NCBI GenBank assembly: GCA_024689165.1
Contig: JAILDS010000027.1
Coordinates: 1 to 8,397 of the forward strand
Source: Clostridia bacterium
GTDB taxonomy: Bacteria; Bacillota; Clostridia; Oscillospirales; Acutalibacteraceae
Direction: 5' to 3'
DNA length: 8,397 nt
How positions within the stretch are numbered: position 1 is the first letter of the stretch; every line of letters begins with the position of its first letter. Below, one piece after another: positions 6,320 through 8,397 of the stretch. Position numbers and translations under genes: made by a program. Under the pieces are notes generated by a model. It was not told the DNA's origin. It saw only the letters and a list, made by a program, of their open reading frames with translations, and ran no database searches.

Positions 6320-7504
6320 ATGCAGATAAATGTCGCGCTTGTTTTCGGCGGCGCTTCCGTCGAGCATGAGGTCAGCGTTATAAGCGCGCTTCAGGCGAAG
6401 GAGTCGCTCGACAAAACGAAATACAACGTCGTCCCGGTTTACATGACGAAAAAGGGCGATTTCTACACGGGCGGCGCCGTGGGCGATATCGCGGAGTACA
6501 AGGACGTGAACGCTCTGCTCAAAAAGAGCGAGCGCGTTATTTTCGTCAGGGACGGCGGCGTAAAACTCGTCCGCTACCCCGGCAAGCGGTTCGGCGACAA
6601 CACGGTGTCGACCGTCGACGTCGTTCTGCCCGTGGTCCACGGCACGAACGTCGAGGACGGCGCTCTGCAGGGCTTTTTCAAGACCCTCGGCGTTCCCTTT
6701 GCCGGCTGCGACGTCACCGCCTCCGCCGTCGGGATGGACAAGTTCATAATGAAGACGGTCTTCGCCGCCTGCGGGATACCCGTCCTGCCTGCCCTGCGGT
6801 TTTTCGCGCCGGAGTACGCCGACGCGGACGCCGTGATCTCGAAGGTCGAAAACAAGTTCGGCTACCCGGTGATAGTCAAGCCCGTCGACCTCGGGTCCTC
6901 CGTGGGCATCGGCATAGCGCATGACAGGACGGAGCTTTCCGACGCGCTGGACACCGCCTTTTCATACGCGCGGTGCGTGCTCGTCGAAAGAGCGGTCGAA
7001 AATCTCAGAGAGCTCAACTGCGCGGTGCTCGGCTCGGTCGCCGACGCTCAGCCGAGCGAGGTGGAGGAGCCCTTCCACTCCAGGCCCGGCGACATACTCG
7101 ATTTCAAGGACAAATACATGAGCGGCGGCGGCTCCAAAAAAACAGGAGGCGGCAGCAGCGGCATGGCGTCGCTGCAGCGGCAGATCCCGGCGGACATTTC
7201 GCCCGAGCTTCGCGAAAGGGTCAGGCAGCTCGCCGTGGCGGGCTTCAAGGCGCTCGACTGCCGCGGCGTCGCGAGGATAGATTTCATCCTCGACGGCGAG
7301 GACGTTTATCTCAATGAGATCAACACGATCCCGGGCTCGCTCGCGTTCTATCTGTTCGAGCCGATCGGCCTCGGCTACAAGGACATGCTCGACAGGGTCA
7401 TAGACCTCGCTTTCGCCGCCAGGCGCGAGGAACAGAACCTGACGTTTTCATTCGACAACGACCTGCTGAGCGGGAATATCAAATTCGGAGGCGCTAAAAA
7501 ATGA
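6320..7504 (+). CDS. ddl: D-alanine--D-alanine ligase family protein
   Basis: A 394-aa ATP-grasp ligase, about 30-80 residues longer than many Ddl enzymes. Family members join two D-alanines with ATP to make the MurF substrate. Motifs: GGASVEHEVS (10-19) with the Glu that holds the first D-Ala, HGTNVEDGALQG (107-118; most Ddl have GEDG), GMDKFIMK (138-145), VKPVDLGSSVGI (186-197), the omega-loop start HSRPGDILDFKDKY (253-266) and the metal/acceptor segment LNEINTIPGS (331-340). Two things are odd. The omega loop has a Gly/Ser/Lys-rich stretch (267-288) before IPADIS, and after NTIPG the segment is SLAFYLFEPIG where housekeeping enzymes have a form with Ser two or three residues before the Pro. 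Tyr266 fits a D-Ala rather than a VanA-type D-Lac enzyme, so D-Ala-D-Ala remains most likely, with some doubt about the second substrate. It follows the MurF-like gene by 77 nt. Confidence 0.88.
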   Translation: MQINVALVFGGASVEHEVSVISALQAKESLDKTKYNVVPVYMTKKGDFYTGGAVGDIAEYKDVNALLKKSERVIFVRDGGVKLVRYPGKRFGDNTVSTVDVVLPVVHGTNVEDGALQGFFKTLGVPFAGCDVTASAVGMDKFIMKTVFAACGIPVLPALRFFAPEYADADAVISKVENKFGYPVIVKPVDLGSSVGIGIAHDRTELSDALDTAFSYARCVLVERAVENLRELNCAVLGSVADAQPSEVEEPFHSRPGDILDFKDKYMSGGGSKKTGGGSSGMASLQRQIPADISPELRERVRQLAVAGFKALDCRGVARIDFILDGEDVYLNEINTIPGSLAFYLFEPIGLGYKDMLDRVIDLAFAARREEQNLTFSFDNDLLSGNIKFGGAKK

Positions 7505-8397
7505 TGAAGCTTTCTTTCAGATGGTACGGCTTTGACGACGCGATCACACTTGAAAAGATCCGCCAGATCCCCGGCATGCACTCTATAGTGACCGCCGTCT
7601 ACGACGTCCCGGTCGGCGAGGTCTGGCCCGAGGAGGCCATAGCCGCGCAGAAGGCCGCGGTCGAGGCGGCGGGGCTCAAGTACGAGGTCATCGAGTCCGT
7701 GCCCGTGCACGAGGATATCAAGCTCGGGCTGCCCACCGCCGAACGGTATATCGACAATTACTGCGAGAACGTCCGCAGGCTCGGCAGGGCGGGCGTAAAG
7801 TGCATCTGCTACAACTTCATGCCCGTTTTCGACTGGACCCGCACCGAGCTCGCGCACGAAAACGCCGACGGCTCGACCTCGCTCGCGTATTACGCGGAAC
7901 AGGTCGGCGCGGTCGATCCCATGAAGAGCGACTCCGACCTGACGCTTCCCGGCTGGGACGCCTCTTACACCAGGGACGAGCTGGCGAAGGTCGTCGGGCA
8001 GTACCGCAGCATGACCGAGGAACAGCTCTGGAAAAACCTGACGCATTTCCTCGAAAGGGTCATACCCGTCGCCGCTGAATACGACGTGTATATGGCGATA
8101 CATGAGGACGACCCCTGCTGGCCGAGCTTCGGCCTGCCGAGGATCATCTCCGACGAGGAGGGGCTCGACAGGCTCCTTGCCTGCGTGGACGATCCGCACA
8201 ACGGCCTCACGCTCTGCACGGGCTCGCTGGGCTGTTCGCCGAAGAACGACGTCGTGAAGCTCTGCGCAAAATACGCCGCCATGGGCAGGATCCATTTCGC
8301 GCACCTGCGCAACGTCAGGCTGCTTGAAAACGGCTTTGAGGAGAGCGGGCACCTCACCTGCGACGGCTCGCTCGATATGTACGCCATAATGAAGGCG
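7501..8397 (+). CDS. uxuA: Mannonate dehydratase UxuA, partial (C-terminus beyond right edge)
   Basis: 299 codons of a protein that is about 350-360 aa in Gram-positive relatives. UxuA dehydrates D-mannonate to 2-keto-3-deoxygluconate in glucuronate catabolism, in the cytoplasm, using a divalent metal. Strongly recognisable segments are the N-terminal KLSFRWYG, IPGMHSIVTAVYDVPVGEVW (23-42), VIESVPVHEDIKLGLPT (63-79), YNFMPVFDWTRT (104-115), LPGW (149-152), HEDDPCWPSFGLPRI (201-215) and DGSLDMYAIMKA at the edge. His201, Cys239 and His268 fit the metal ligands known in the family; the fourth ligand, an Asp near the C-terminus, lies past the window. The ATG at 7501 overlaps the ddl stop (ATGA, 4 nt) with GGAGG at 7487-7491 inside ddl, so it is translationally coupled. 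A second in-frame ATG (7504) is possible but less well spaced. No defect is seen in the visible part. Confidence 0.95.
   Translation, partial: MMKLSFRWYGFDDAITLEKIRQIPGMHSIVTAVYDVPVGEVWPEEAIAAQKAAVEAAGLKYEVIESVPVHEDIKLGLPTAERYIDNYCENVRRLGRAGVKCICYNFMPVFDWTRTELAHENADGSTSLAYYAEQVGAVDPMKSDSDLTLPGWDASYTRDELAKVVGQYRSMTEEQLWKNLTHFLERVIPVAAEYDVYMAIHEDDPCWPSFGLPRIISDEEGLDRLLACVDDPHNGLTLCTGSLGCSPKNDVVKLCAKYAAMGRIHFAHLRNVRLLENGFEESGHLTCDGSLDMYAIMKA

Noticed and set aside
7375..8352. 325-codon minus-strand open frame opposite the ddl end and uxuA
   Set aside because: It is a shadow of uxuA, which is recognisable along its whole visible length.

Overview
The window looks like a chromosomal segment of a Clostridia-type bacterium (Bacillota), plausibly an uncultured gut lineage. 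The basis is strong AGGAGG ribosome binding sites, sigma-A promoters with TTGACA boxes at 17-bp spacing, a transketolase split into two genes, a membrane-anchored MurF-like ligase and a Gram-positive-type UxuA. Genes are GC-rich and intergenic DNA is AT-rich by eye. The taxon is inferred from style, not from a marker gene.

Two transcription units diverge from a 200-bp control region (4474-4673) that holds one well-formed promoter for each strand. The left unit runs on the minus strand: a 256-aa two-lobed SCP2-like protein (TTG start), a class III PLP aminotransferase related to glutamate-1-semialdehyde aminomutase, the N-terminal (TPP/pyrophosphate) half of a transketolase, its C-terminal (pyrimidine) half, and a second SCP2-like protein cut by the window edge. 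Gaps are 1 to 46 nt, so this is almost certainly one operon. The first and last proteins are diverged paralogs of each other, so two SCP2-like proteins bracket a ketol-transfer enzyme and an aminotransferase. I do not recognise this combination as a characterised pathway, and it is the best candidate here for an undescribed system. A reasonable guess is that transketolase builds or cleaves a ketose-like intermediate, the aminotransferase adds or moves an amino group, and the SCP2-like proteins bind a hydrophobic substrate or product.

The right unit runs on the plus strand: a Mur ligase of the MurF type whose N-terminal part is membrane helices rather than the usual soluble substrate domain, then a D-Ala-D-Ala ligase homologue with an enlarged glycine-rich omega loop and an unusual acceptor-site segment, then uxuA (mannonate dehydratase), overlapping the ligase by 4 nt and cut by the right edge. 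The first two suggest making a D-amino-acid dipeptide and adding it to a membrane-linked acceptor. UxuA belongs to hexuronate catabolism, and its tight coupling to the ligase is unexpected.

No RNA genes, CRISPR arrays, insertion sequences, attachment sites or clear terminators were seen. Apart from the 200-bp divergent region there is no gene-free stretch longer than 80 bp.
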